DNA of 64,000 nt from Cloeon dipterum (GCF_949628265.1 NC_088788.1:34830335-34894334); one strand, 5' to 3'. Shown: positions 1-11,717, numbered from the stretch's first letter. Notes: generated by a model not told the origin, from the letters alone. Numbers and translations: made by a program.

Positions 1-79
1 TCATTCTCAGTATTGTAAAATGTGAGAAATTTTAGTGTGAAGCTTTACAGGCCAATTTTAAATGTAATTTGAAAATGAA

Positions 80-205
80 ATTAAGACCAAGGAATAGTTA
101 AATTTCAGATTTTGCCGAATTTAAATGAGTTTTTCTCTTGATTTCGATCCCTCTCGTCGCGATCTATCCAAAGATGTACGAAATTCGAGGAAAATTCCTT
201 AAATT
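80..205 (+). repeat. Dispersed repeat family F, copy 1
   Basis: This segment carries the block 'cgatccctctcgt' followed by 'gcgatctatccaa'. The same order of blocks recurs in reverse complement at about 16135-16320 and, more diverged, at about 43280-43470. The matches extend over roughly 100 bases with scattered mismatches. No coding capacity or terminal repeats were seen, so the class is unknown. Confidence 0.55.
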
Positions 206-2129
206 GTGAAATAAATCGTGATTAGCATGCAAACTTTTAAAGCTCATTTTGAAAAAATTTAAACGACAATCTATAACTGTCAACAAATTTTCTGTAAATA
301 TAAGCTTTACTTTAAAGCAACTAATTACGATCTTAGCAAGCTTGATTTCTTTAGAAATGGCCCACAAACATTTCAAAATTTCTCGATTGCTTGTTTTGCC
401 AATGAAAAAAATCGAGTGGCGTGTGCGGCTTTAGCTATAAATTGTTAGCAAACACTTTACGATCCCGGAATCCCTCTGTGATTCATCTGTGGTTACTTGA
501 CAATGAAAGTGACCTGCAAGGATAATGCAATGAAATCTCTTTTTAATGGCTTTAGTTACAATTCTCTGGGGCACGTGTTTTAATGCATAAATTTTTGATA
601 AGGCATCGTGAAATTCAGCGTTGCTTTTTGCTCGTTCGAATAATTAAAATCACCGGCCTTGGGAGATTGTTACCAGGCAGAATTATATCACCCGGCTTGA
701 GTGAATTATTTCAAGCTGGCTGCGTATAAAAAGTACTCTGGCGAGGAGTAATCTGACACGCATAACTGGAGCCGAACACATATTATTCTCTCCAGGTGTG
801 TGCGCAGGGCAAGTTTTTATCCATCAAAAGCGAAAACGCCCAATCCTAATCCAAAATATTGCTGTAATCATGGATAATATTTGACTTTTGCGATTATTCA
901 CACTAAATCTTGAATTAAGTGTTAAAAAATAACGAGATGGATTAAAAATCTGAGGGAGGGAATTATTTTCCAAGCATTTTTATGATGTTATGTTTGTCAA
1001 TTAAGTTTAAATCAAGGTAATGTCTATTAACAGTATGAAAAATTACTGTTGAATGTAAGTGTGTGCCCTTTGCTTGCGGCGCACCGTGTAATTATGAATT
1101 TGCGTGCGTTGAAACGAAAACTGCCTCGAACACAGAACGCAAAAATGTTTGGTCCTGCTCTATATTTAACCTTGATTTATTTAGGAAGCCCTGGACCCAC
1201 GTCAAGGGGAGGTATGAAAATTTTCTCCCATCCAAAATACACGCAGCTACCGCGCCTTGCCAAGACGGAGGTTTTGCGGGTAGCAACAAAACGAGAAAAG
1301 ATTAATGTTTAAAAGAGCGTTCCAAAAGGAACAAGCTATTAACATTAGCTATTATCATTAGAATTTTTATAGTTTTTATTGCAAACAGCTACATTTTTCT
1401 TAACCTTCTTCGTGCACATTGCGTTTTTTCATATGTTTATGTAAAAATCCGACGTTAATAGTTTCACGAGATACTCAGCACGATTCTATTTACAGCACCT
1501 TCAATATCCATCCATATTTCGGGGGCGGTGAGCATAGGAATTAGGGAATGACGTCAGTGAAACAGCATCCGCGATCGTGCGGCAGGAAAATCACGGATCA
1601 AGCATCGCGTATTTGTTTCCACGACGTCCGCCTTCTCTCTAGAGTATATCCTTACGCGTGTTGCTTTCCCTTTCAAAACAAAACATTTGATAATATAGAG
1701 GCTGGCATAACAGTTTAGCCTTGAAACTCGCAATCATTGTGCTATTTTGTTTGATACGTATCATCCGACCGCGGATGGCTGGGCATAGAAAACACGCAAA
1801 AAACTGTTCACCAATTATTAGACACGGCACCTTCATCAGCGGCCGAGCTAATGACGGAATTGGAGTTTTGGGAATTTTTTGCCTCAGAACTACATAATTA
1901 ATTTCCGGTGCGTGTAGAAGGCTGGCCAGATATTAATGAATGCGATAAAGAAACATGAGTTGCTCGAGAAGGTTTAAAAGGCACAAAATTAATCAGTGTA
2001 ACTGAGAAACATATTACTGAGCGAATAATTTAAATGTAATAGAGTTGAACTTGAAAACTCTTATATATTTTATGGTTTGTATGTAGAAAAAATCAATTAA
2101 AATATTAAACTGACGTCCTTACCATCTTT

Positions 2130-2560
2130 CAAATATTAAAATTCTGAAATTTTGTGCTATTTGATCGGAAATACCGTCGAGAAAAACACCTTTTCCAGAT
2201 TAGCGGGTCTTACGGACACTTGAATTTCGAGTTTTGGGATTTTGAGTGTTCCCTAAATCGGTTAAAATTGGTCGTAGAACAAAAATTCGGACACCGTTGA
2301 ACTCGTCTTGTTAAGTAAAACAACTTTCCTGCTGTATTAAAAGTGGCAGGCCAAAGCACAAGGTCACTAAAATCGAATTTAAGAAATTCAGCTAAAATTA
2401 TTTTTTTACTTAAAAAAATGTTTACACGCCTTAACCGCAGCTTCTAATTGTCAGATTTTCAAAAACCACACACCGCAAGACTAGTCTCCACCTCCCCTAG
2501 ATAGCCGAAGTGGTCTAAGGGTGCCAACCCTTCAACCCCCTTTTTACCTTGAAAAAAAAA
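2130..2560 (-). repeat. Dispersed repeat family E, copy 1 (reverse)
   Basis: The right part (2415-2550) contains the reverse complement of the family hallmark 'ctaggggaggt', then a box around 'cagtttttg' and 'gagatttgg'. The left part (2265-2320, around 'agaacaaaaattcggacacc') matches 46475-46525 and the reverse of about 40895-40965. The element is therefore composite and several hundred bases long. There is no coding capacity, which suggests a non-autonomous transposon. Confidence 0.6.
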
Positions 2561-5119
2561 CGATTACCTTAAATGAGTTTTAAAATTAATCCCAGTTCAA
2601 AAAATGTAAGAGCCTGCTTTTCTATTCGTGCTGAAAATTTAAACCATTGGTCTGAAAAGCAACACAACCCTTTAGGTTGATTAAAACTCTTTAAGTGCAT
2701 AATATACTTCTTTGGATTTTGTACAGCACGGGAAATTCCTACTTCGAATAATCGGATGTGAATATTTATAACAGGGGAAAATAATTAATCGGGTTCCTTT
2801 CGATTTGCCCTCAGCAAAGAGTGTAGGCTATAGTTTACTGCTGCTGCGACCGAAACAGCTGCTGCGAGATAATCTTACTCTTCAAATTCTCACATTCTTA
2901 TGGATTAGAACCATTTGTAACATTAGGGCGGCTATAAAAAGATTTGTTTAATTTTTATTAGAAAACTTACTAGGCTAAAAACTGACCGTCTCTTTTGCTG
3001 ATTGAGAGGCAGAGGGCAATAAAAGTATCCTGCTGGCCATGAATATTAAGAAAAATTCTCCCTGGTCGCAAAACGTTCAAGCGATAACCTGTTTCGGACC
3101 TCAATATCAGTCGGTTCCGTTGACAACTGCCAAGTATGAATTTATTTTTTAATTGGAAACGTGTTCCTGCAGCAAATTTATTAGAGCCGCCGCCTCAAAT
3201 AATAACAATGCAATTTTATTATTTATATCCATTCATGACTCGATCGCGTCGAATTATACGTTTCGGGCGTGCAATTGAAGCTCGTGAAGGCTGCCGATTT
3301 AATGATAATGCGCGGAGTGCACATAATAATTCCTTCGCATGACCAGTCAGGTTCGACATCGAAGCGCCCAACTGGCTGCTGCTGGTGGTTAAATGAGAAA
3401 AACAAAGCCGATGAAAACGAGACCAAGCACGCACACCTACAACAACAAGTTGCGGTGCGTGACGACACGGTGTCTCGGCGTGGGACGATAGAAATTGGAA
3501 AATTTCTTCATTAGCACAAATCTCCTGCGTGTATTGATTAGCCTTTCGTGCAGTCTTCCTATTTCAAGGTTTCGGCACTTGAATAACAATGAGCTGTTAT
3601 GAATCTCATGAACGAATTATTATATCCGCCAATTTTCCTGAATGCATCAAGATAAAAACGAGGAGGCGGCGGAATTCGCTCATTCGCGGTTTGAAGGTTT
3701 CTCGCGTCTATCGTGATCGGTGATTGCACTAATAAAATTTTTTATTGCCATTTCGAAAACAAATCCCCCTTTGAGCATTTTGGAATGTGTCATGACTAGA
3801 CGGACACGCTATTTAAATTACCTCAATGTACTTGGTGTACTTTGCCAACTAGGTCGGGAAATTACAAATACTGCGCAGATATGGGAGTTTAAAGTCTGAA
3901 CACGTCTTCCCAATGAAACCTGATATAATCGATTGAAAGTGAAATGAAATAATATACGCAGTAGAACAGAGCGAAATAAGCGCGGGATTGTCAAAATGTA
4001 CGACACGGTAATTTTTGCTGCTTAGTTATGGCCATATTGCATTCCCACGTGTTCTGATTCTCTCAATGCCAACTACATTCTTATTATTTATTCCTACTGC
4101 CATAAAAATGTGTAATAAAAATTCAACGTTCATTTTCTGACGATACATTCTTTAAAATATTTTAAACTTGATAACTAGATTTTCTAGAACATCATAGACT
4201 GATTTAAATGTCTATAGCGAGTTTTAAACTGTAAAAGAAATATGAACTTGATAAAAAAAATCGTGCCTGTTAGTTCAACTATCATGAACACATTTGTAAA
4301 AAAGTGGAAATTGAGATTTTTACGAACAATTGGTGTTAAATTCTTCGAGTAAATTTTCAATTATTATTTTAACCGTCTGAAAATGGTAAAATATGTATTG
4401 TTTTTGCGTCGAGAGTGAATATTGTTTTTTGTGCGTTCGGAAAGCTTCACAGAGGATTTGGACGTTTTTTTGGCGATTGTAAGAAGTGTGGCTTAAAAAG
4501 CACTGTATTAAGATGTCATGACTCATGCTCTTTGGTGCTCAAACGCACAGAAAAAGGCGATCGTTTTAAATTTTCAATTTCTTTCACAAGTTTTTATCAA
4601 TCTCTATAAATAGCATTTTGATGAATATGTTCATCAGTTGCAGATTGAACAAAAAATAAATTAGCTCTGCGGTGAAAAGACCCTAAGCCTGGGAGAGTAA
4701 AAAGTTCGCTTCTTCAACGCAATGCTGAGCAAAAAATTAATTGGAATTGGCGCATCGCAAAAAGTCGAATCCAGTCACGATCGAGTTGGCCGGAGCGATC
4801 AAGCCGGCGAGCATAAATAACGTACCCCGCAACCCCTGCTTCAATGAATGTTTTTACCAAAACCTATAATTGGTCAGGGCGGGCGTTCAAGGCCCTGGCG
4901 TTGTTCAGCACCAGCAGCAGGGCAAGTACACGCGCGAAATTTTGTCGTTCGCCAACAATAGAGAAAGGAGGCAGTGACTCTGACATTGGCCCAAGGTCAG
5001 AGTCGACCTGCTGCACGGCTGTTTTAGTAGGAGGAGGATTCGCTGGCGGGTGTGGCCCTGGGAGGGGAGCCAGGCGCGAACACACCTCAACCACCTGCCC
5101 TGAACACGAGAGAAGCCGG

Positions 5120-5157
5120 TATAAAAGGGCTCGAACGCTTAGCCAAAGCATCAGTCT
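5120..5157 (+). promoter_or_regulatory. TATA box plus initiator of the small secreted-peptide gene
   Basis: A perfect TATAAAA lies at 5120-5126. An arthropod initiator-like 'atcagtc' lies at 5150-5156, with the expected start A at 5153. The spacing of about 30 bases is what a focused RNA polymerase II promoter needs. The implied 5' UTR is about 38 bases, ending at the ATG at 5191. Confidence 0.8.
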
Positions 5158-5190
5158 TGCAACAGACAGCTCAACAAACCTCAACCAACC

Positions 5191-5475
5191 ATGTACAAGC
5201 TTGTAAGTCGAAGCCTCTTGTAAACCGAAAATTTCTCGATTCTCATTTTTCTGCGTTCTCTTTTGCTCCAGATGATCCTCGTCCTCGCCCTCGTGGCCGT
5301 TGCTGCTTCCCAGTACATCAGCCCGTACGCTTATGGCGGCTACAACGCCTACAACGGCGTGTACCGTGGTGCCTACGCCAGCCCCTACGTTGCCGGAGTC
5401 GCTGCCACCCCCTACGCCTACAGCAACCTGGGCTACCGCGCTGGATACCCCGCTGCTTACTCCTACCTTGGTTAA
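5191..5475 (+). CDS. Small secreted Tyr/Ala/Gly-rich peptide (cuticle-protein-like)
   Basis: Two exons, 5191-5202 and 5272-5475, encode 71 residues. The donor is ctt|gtaagt and the acceptor is ctccag|atg. The first exon encodes only MYKL. The rest of the signal peptide (MILVLALVAVAAS) starts the second exon, with likely cleavage near residue 17. The mature part is about 54 residues, built of Tyr, Ala, Gly and Pro with repeated PYAY/PYV-like steps and no cysteine. An intron after about four signal-peptide codons is a common layout in insect cuticular-protein genes. A TATA/initiator promoter lies just upstream and an AATAAA lies at 5665-5670. The role is inferred: an extracellular or cuticular structural peptide. 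It could equally be one of the short Tyr/Gly-rich neuropeptide-like or silk-like secreted peptides. No chitin-binding R&R domain is present. Confidence 0.8.
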
Positions 5476-5664
5476 GCTGAGTTTGTAACTGATCCGGGGA
5501 CCGGAAACCGTCCTAGGTGCCGGACCCTGGTCCAGAGAGCTGTCCAACTTGCTGTCTGATCCCTCAACCAACGACCGACCCTTGCTCAACGCCCCGCGGA
5601 CTCATGATTTGGAATTTGCGATTCTGATTTGACTGACAAGGATTTCACATTTCGGCAAAAGCTA

Positions 5665-5670
5665 AATAAA
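5665..5670 (+). terminator. Polyadenylation signal of the small secreted-peptide gene
   Basis: AATAAA lies 190 bases after the stop codon, followed by a T-rich stretch near 5700-5712. Confidence 0.6.
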
Positions 5671-5928
5671 ACTTGGCTATATTTTGCAAAAAAACCTCAC
5701 GTTTTTCTTTCTCTGATTCCCAACCCTTCAAGTAGATGGCATTTTTCAAAAGTTACCAACAACAGGGAAATTATGAAACACTTGGAGAACACTTACTAAA
5801 GAGGCCTCAGTGGGAAAATCAGCTGCTGTTCAGTACTAGACCTATAGTATTTTATCTCATCTATTGATTCACTTTTGCCAACCATCCTGTTTCGAAGTAA
5901 TGGGATTAAAGCCATTATCTAGTTTAGT

Positions 5929-6022
5929 TTGCTCGCGGTGTTATTGGGACCTGGGTTTCAGCATTCGTGCTAGTACAGTGCGCGCCTTCCCGGTCCTCGG
6001 ACAGGGATAAAAAGCAAAAAGC
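5929..6022 (+). repeat. G+C-rich 90-base repeat with A-rich end, copy 1
   Basis: About 90 bases, including 'ttcagcattcgtgctagt' and 'cagggataaaaag', recur almost unchanged in reverse complement at 62719-62817. The similarity stops abruptly on the left and ends in an A-rich tail on the right. That is what the 3' part of a retroposed element would look like, although I cannot name the family. Confidence 0.65.
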
Positions 6023-6305
6023 CTAATTACAATCAAACAAAATCTAATTGTTTTCCTAAGTTGTGTTTACAAATCCTGAAACATGCAAAAAATCTTGGAA
6101 AGTGTCTGAATAATCTAACAATTGTTTATCTTTTTTATAAATAAATTAGCAACAAATTAATCCACTTGGAGCTTGAGTAGCAATAAATCTAAACATTTAC
6201 ACCTCTCAGCATCTGATACAAGCAGTTTTATAGGTGAGATTTCAAATTAGAGAACAGGTTTCAAGACCATTGATAAAAATACCAAATTGTCAGCTCTACG
6301 AAGCA

Positions 6306-6311
6306 TTTATT
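6306..6311 (-). terminator. Polyadenylation signal of the SDR gene
   Basis: The plus strand reads tttatt, which is AATAAA on the minus strand, 78 bases after the SDR stop codon. It is the nearest canonical signal. Confidence 0.55.
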
Positions 6312-6388
6312 TTCCATTCGTCCCTTTCTCTAATTCACATTCCATTCGCTGCCAAGCGTAAATTATTCCGTTCAGCTCTCAGTCGCAT

Positions 6389-9148
6389 TCAATTGTACAA
6401 GATGTCGTAAATGGAGCGGGGAAAATGTTCGGCCACCTGCGTCTGCACCCACTCGGCCGGAGTGAGCACCTGGTACCTGGGCAGCGGGAAGGTTCGCACC
6501 ACGGCGTCCACCAGGGCGCGCAGAACGGGTGTCATGTCGATTTCCTACAACGAGCAGTGTCAATTTCGACCGCCAGGTTTTCTACCTGAGAAAGTTCAAA
6601 CTTTTTCCACCTTGTCGTCCTTGATGTAGTCGTGGACGGCCCGGACGGTGTCCACGAAGTGCTTCTCGCCGTATTCCTCCTTCTGCGCCGCGTCCATCGC
6701 CTGCCACGCCTCCCGAGCCTGTCGCAGGACCCGCTCCTCGCTGAACCACTCCAAAGCACCTGATTTTGAAAGCTCAGGTCAAAAGCCTGGACGCCCAACG
6801 AGTGAGTTTTCCTTCCCACCTGTGAGAGCGTCGCCTGGCTCGACGAGGATGACGTCGACGCCCCAGCGTTTCATTTCCAGCCTCAGGCACTCAACGAAGG
6901 CTTCCAATGCCGACTTGGCGGTGCAGTAGGGCGCCCTGGCCCTCGAGGACACGCGACCGAGGAGGCTCACCACATTTATGATGCGACCTGCGAGGCTCGT
7001 GAGAGAACGGAACAAACCGGAATTTCGATTACTTACCCCGGGTCGGTCTGAGCAGTGGCAGGAAACTCTGCGTCACTCTGATTGCGCCCAGAAGGTTGAC
7101 CTCGGTTGACCTTTGGAAGTTGGAGAACGGAGCCCACTCGACCTCTCCGAAAGCAGCCCATGATGCGCAGTTAATGACAGCCCAGATACCTGAAATGATA
7201 AGATGTTTCATTGAAAGCCGCGGAATCGGTTGGAGTTGCGCCTGGTGTTCTGTTCATGCTGTGCCGTATTGCACTCATGACGAGCAGGTTGCATATCTTG
7301 ATTCATTTTAATGCCTTTTTGTATGGTCAAAGTTAAATATTTTATGCTATAAAAAAGAAAAATATGAAAGAATAGATCTTAAAATTAACAATTGATAAAT
7401 AAAACAAGGGCATAATTTCCCCCCCCCCCCCCCAGAATTTTCTGTGAATCTGTAGCAAATTAAAAAAAAGAAAGTGCATCTTCCGCAATTGTTTACTAAA
7501 GTTTCGTTCCTGAGTATAAATTTGGACAACCTATTATATGATTATTTTCCTGTCAGAAAAACTGAAAATTTTAGGAAGAAAACATTTGCCCAAAGAGATG
7601 AATTTCTCTTGCCGATAAAACCAAAACAAGCTCTTCCTGTTCCCTGTCTATACATGGTGCGTTGTCTAGGTTTAAAATGTATAAAAAAGTAATTCTGAAA
7701 ATTTATTTTTATATTTATAACCTCGTATAGCGCCATCTAGGCGAGATCACGTCGAGTCGAACAATGTGCAGTTTTTGTAGATCTGATAGTTAGGAGCTAA
7801 GATTTGGTGAAAAACTTTTTTTCTTTTGGTAACCAGCATATTAAAAATCAGTTTGACTGCAAAATCTCTGGTTCCAAGAGTTGACTTTACTAAAACTGAA
7901 AATCCCTCGACTCGTATTAATGTCCTAAGTTGCACTGAAGTAGTTTCAGGGAGCATATTGAAGTGCAATAACAAAAAAATTGAATATTATTAAGTTTTTA
8001 CGGGCAAATAAAGAGGGTCGGAGGGCTTTGGCTATCTAGGGGAGGTTGAGACGAGTCTAGCTGTGTTTGGTTTTTGAAAATCTGACCGTCAGAAGCTGAG
8101 ATTTGGGCGTGCAAACATTTTAAACCCTAAAAGACACAAACTTTGCATTTTTTATAAAAAAATAAATAAAAATGAGGCAGAAAATCATTCAAGATTTTCT
8201 TGCTAGAAAATTTCCACATTATTTTCTTTTCTAATTTACCCCGCGGCTAACCAATTAATTTTTAATCCACTTTCCTTAAATACGTGCCAAATATTGGAAC
8301 ATTGTTATAATCACCGGCTTGTGAATGAGGCAAATTCTTCTTGATGTAATTGACAGCTGCCTTAATGTCTGATTCCGAGGTGACGTCAAGTTTGATCAAG
8401 TGAAGCCGTCCCGATGACTCACTTTTCAGCTTGGCCGCTGTTTCTGACTCAACCCTCAAACATCCTGCGTAAACTGTGAATCCCTAGAGAACGGAGTCAA
8501 AATTATTCGACAGTTCAAACTTTTTGAATCAAACCATGCTACCAATGAATCGAGCTGCCTTGCGAATAAGGAGCCGAGTTTCGAGTCGCAGCCAGAAATG
8601 AGAACTGACTTTCCAGCCGTCGTTACCTACAACATTTAGCACGATTTTTAATAATCTCGCGACGTGAAATAACGAAAGGTTAGGTAACGCGTGTATGTCA
8701 TGCGACATGCGTGGTGTTATTTTTGGATATTCGGAGCAGCGTCGGGTTCATCCATTAGGCACTCACTGGCACAAAAATAGACCGCGCATAATTGACCGCG
8801 TACCGTTGCTTCATCTTGCAGAGGGAAAATCAGCTGTCGCGTCTAATTCACCTGCCTAATTTTACTAAAAATTGACTTTTTCAATAAAAATCAAGCATCG
8901 CATGACGCAAAATGTCGGATTAGTAGAGTGGATGAGCTCACTTTGAGGTTGTGGTAGAAGAAAACAGTGGCCAAACTCGACGAGCAGATGAAGAAAAAGA
9001 GGGTAAAGCAGGAGATCTGCGAGATTCTTAGGGTGTTGAACACCACCGAGAGAATGACGGCGGCCGCGTGCGAGAAGACGACCGGCAAAAAGCACCTGTC
9101 CACCAGCACCCAGGGGAACTCGGCCTGCTTCTGCTGGCTGCTCGACAT
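6389..9148 (-). CDS. Membrane-anchored short-chain dehydrogenase/reductase, SDR9C-like
   Basis: Seven exons (8942-9148, 8543-8626, 8315-8483, 7037-7189, 6820-6987, 6611-6759, 6389-6544) join in phase to 361 residues. Every junction is GT-AG. Residues 13-65 are hydrophobic, giving one or two N-terminal membrane segments. The Rossmann nucleotide loop is SGCDSKLG (80-87), which resembles the TGCDSGFG of retinol, 17-beta-hydroxysteroid and 3-hydroxybutyrate dehydrogenases but has Lys for the middle Gly. An LDVTS motif holds Asp130. The usual NNAG is changed to NCAS (Asn160 kept). The catalytic set is Ser212, Tyr225 and Lys229 (YCTAK) with the expected 13-residue Ser-Tyr spacing, and a VEPG motif follows near 255. 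These residues predict an active NAD(P)-dependent oxidoreductase of lipid, steroid or retinoid alcohols, probably ER or mitochondrial membrane. The substrate cannot be told. The start at 9148 gives the first Met before the membrane segment; a longer upstream open frame is (GA)n-driven and unlikely. Confidence 0.85.
7419..7433 (+). repeat. Poly-C homopolymer in an SDR intron
   Basis: Fifteen consecutive C residues lie inside the 1125-base third intron of the SDR gene. Lengths of such tracts are often wrong in assemblies. No function is visible. Confidence 0.8.
7725..8130 (+). repeat. Dispersed repeat family E, copy 2 (two monomers in tandem)
   Basis: Two related units lie head to tail inside the third SDR intron. 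One starts near 7730 with 'gtgcagtttttg' and 'gagctaagatttggtgaa'. The second starts near 8035 with 'taggggaggttgagacgagt' and 'gagatttgggcgtgcaaac'. The same two-unit arrangement with a similar spacer ('gcactgaagtagttt') occurs at 19605-20060, which defines a mobile unit of roughly 400-450 bases. Confidence 0.65.
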
Positions 9149-9166
9149 TTTCCTCGGCCCCGAGCC

Positions 9167-9189
9167 GCTCTCTCTCTCTCTCTCTCTCA
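9167..9189. repeat. (CT)n microsatellite in the SDR 5' leader
   Basis: An uninterrupted CT run of about 23 bases lies roughly 20 bases upstream of the SDR start codon, so the mRNA leader would contain (GA)n. GAGA-type repeats near insect promoters can bind GAGA factor. That role is only a possibility here. Confidence 0.75.
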
Positions 9190-9249
9190 CTGTGCACGGC
9201 TGCTGGACACTGGCCGCGCGCGTCCACTCACCGAGCTGATCTTTCTGGC

Positions 9250-10900
9250 ACCGACGATGCCGCCGCGTCCGACCAAGTGCCGCTTCTCTGACAACAGTCC
9301 AAATGCTTTTTGGCACCGATCGCGTCGCGGCTATTCACGCGAAAAAAGTCACTTATACACATACAGAGCACCAGGCAGTTGAGGTTTTCAATGAGATTGT
9401 GCCAGAACTATATTATACGTGTACCTCGTCAGCTTTGTAGTAAAAATCTAAATCTGAGTCACCTAGAAATTTTATTTTATTTTTTAATTTAGTTCAGATT
9501 TAGAAAAAAACAAAAAAAAACAATAAAACTTTCTTAATCTGTATCTGAAATCTATGCCAAAATATTTAACTGTTTTTGGAGCAATTTAGTCGGTCATAAA
9601 AGGCTTTTTATAGTCAAGTGAAATGGTTTTAGATTAATACTTTTTAATTTATTTTAAAGAAAAACCAAATTATTGAAAGCTTTTAGTAAGATAAAGATTA
9701 TTAGGCCTTGGAAATATTACCCAAAAAATAAATACTTGAAGTTTTGCCAACATTGCCATCGTTAAATCTCGGGTTTGAACCGCAAGAATTACAAAAACTG
9801 CACATCTCTAGACTCGTCTCAACCTTCCTTGGATATCTGATGGGTTTTGTGGATCGCCAACCAAACCCAATTCCATAGTAAAAATGAGATTTAATTTCTA
9901 GTTATGAAATTTAGATTTATATTTTTAACCTTTTCACTCAATACAAAGGATAAAAGGTGTATTTCGGGGAGGATTTTTATTAATTTAAAAGGTTTTTGTT
10001 ATCATTGAATAAGTTTGTGAAAGTGTACAAAGCAACACGCGTTTTTATCTTTACTGCGATGCGGGGTAGAAGGGGGATGAGGGTTGATCATCCTCAAAAC
10101 CCTTCGGCTATCTAGGGGAAGTCGAGACGGGTCGAATGGTGTGCAGTTTTTGCAATTCCGGCTGTTAGAACCCGAGATTTGGAACTGGCAATGTTTTGAC
10201 AAAAATGGAACAGTTAAAATAACTTTAAAAAATGTAAAATTTTGTTTCTGTAGATTTTATAACGCATCCAAAAATCGTTGCTGCGCATAGAAATGATTTT
10301 TTTACATTTTTAGAGTTGTGAAAACAACAAGTCCACGGAAACCAATATTTAGCATATTTATTTTAATTTATTGATGCGTTCTCCAGCTTTTTGGACACGC
10401 TCACAGAAACGATTTTTGCGAGTTTTTGGATCTATTTGAAAATGATGGATTGTGGATGTTGCTAACTTCAGCATCGTTCATTATGTTGTTACTATTTATT
10501 TGTAAATAAATGCAATATTTGATCGTCAATATTGTATTAAAGTATGTCTTTATCGCTGGTAGATACATATACATAAATGGATATTATGCGCGCACTTCGC
10601 ACTGTAAATTAGCGAATATTTGATTTAAATAAATCTCGTTTTCATATAATTATACCGATTTTTATGTATTTAAACTGTAGAATCAGAACATTCCCTTTAG
10701 TTTGTTGTTTCAGGTATAATTATAGAAGAAAATCCAATATAATATTCTTTCCATTCCTGCCGCTCACTTGGCGCGCTTAACTGTAGACAGTATTTGGTTG
10801 CGAGAATATCCGCTAGATGTCCTTGTGACTCTCTCAAGCAGCTGGTGTTTTTCAAGTTTTGCTTTTGTCCGGCCCAATAGTCTGATTTTTGCCGGATTTT
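9250..10900. other. Non-coding spacer between the SDR and NDUFB7 genes
   Basis: This is the divergent intergenic region that must hold both promoters. I could not place either start site. It contains two units of repeat family E facing away from each other (about 9778-9870 reverse and 10085-10215 forward). The remainder is AT-rich and featureless. Confidence 0.55.
9778..10215. repeat. Dispersed repeat family E, copy 3 (inverted pair)
   Basis: A reverse unit at about 9778-9870 and a forward unit at about 10085-10215 ('ggctatctaggggaagtcga', 'gtgcagtttttgca', 'cgagatttgg') share the family hallmarks. The inverted order differs from the tandem order of copies 2 and 4. It may reflect internal rearrangement or two insertions. 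Confidence 0.55.
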
Positions 10901-10919
10901 GTGCCGATTTGGCGTCGAA

Positions 10920-11613
10920 ATGGGCACCTATTGGTCTTCGTATAGACACCCTGAGAACTTCCCTGACCGGGCAAGTGAACCGACCTTCGACCCTTTGTAC
11001 GGCTTCCCCAACGGCCGCAAACCACGAGGTGAGAGTCAGGCTGGTTATGATTCGCACCCGCACCAAATTTTTTATTTTGATTATAAAGAACTGGAATGAT
11101 TTAAATTTGAAAGATTTTAGTAGTGCAATAGATACCTATGAGATTTATTTGTTTTATTTTTCCTTCATTAGATGAATCAATCGATGTGAAAACCTGTCAG
11201 AACCGCTGAAAAAAGTTGTTTGTAGTGGCATTAGTTAATTTTAAACTAAATCTGATTTTAAATTCGCAGAAATGATTGCTACTGTAGAAGAAATGGAGGC
11301 TGCAAAGCTGGACCTCATTGACCGAGACTACTGCGCTCACAAACTGCTCGAGTTCCGCAAATGCCGCTCAGAAAACTGGCCCTGGGTAGCCAATTGCAAA
11401 CACGAAAAACACGCCTACCTTACATGTGAATTTGACGAGTAAGTTTTCGGTTTACAGAGTAAAAAATCGTTCAATTATGCCTGTACAAACAACCTAATTT
11501 TTGGCTTTTTCAGTTTTGTGCTCAGAATGAAGGAGCATGAACGGGAAAAGAGATTAAAGGACCGGCAGATGAGGCTTAATGCGAAAAACAAAGCACTGGA
11601 GTTCTCGGAGTAA
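10920..11613 (+). CDS. NDUFB7: NADH dehydrogenase (ubiquinone) 1 beta subcomplex subunit 7
   Basis: Three exons, 10920-11028, 11270-11438 and 11514-11613, join in phase to 125 residues, slightly shorter than the human protein (137). This is the B18 accessory subunit of mitochondrial respiratory complex I. It lies on the intermembrane-space side of the membrane arm and contributes to assembly and stability, not to electron transfer. The diagnostic twin CX9C (CHCH) pairs are Cys58/Cys68 and Cys79/Cys89, expected to form two disulfides after Mia40-dependent import. Other family marks are Gly2 directly after Met (N-myristoylation site in mammals), a YGFP motif near 27-30, the MIATVEEM segment, RDYCAH at 55-60, the RMKEHEREKR basic helix and a Lys/Arg-rich C-terminus. 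AATAAA at 11718-11723 is the likely poly(A) signal. The identification is firm. Confidence 0.95.
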
Positions 11614-11717
11614 TTTGTGCTGGAGGTTAGTGGTTCCATGGCTAGCAGAAACAGTCGACCACTTTCACAGCCGGCCGAATTATTTTGACGTAGACACTGT
11701 CATTGTATATTGATAAA

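Larger units (their letters stand above)
1..5100. other. Non-coding stretch left of the first gene
   Basis: I see no protein-coding gene here. Short open frames lack splice partners, recognisable motifs or coding-like composition. The stretch contains one copy of repeat family F (about 80-205) and one reverse copy of repeat family E (about 2130-2560), both listed separately. The last 250 bases become G+C-rich as they approach the promoter of the small secreted-peptide gene. Confidence 0.6.

Noticed and set aside
4864..5589. A 241-codon minus-strand frame across the small secreted-peptide gene
   Set aside because: It is the antisense shadow of a G+C-rich, Tyr/Ala-coding region. It has no splice logic or known domain, and the plus-strand gene has a promoter, signal peptide and poly(A) signal.
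9766..9790. 'gggtttgaacc' resembling a tRNA T-arm
   Set aside because: No matching acceptor stem or anticodon arm. The segment belongs to repeat family E.
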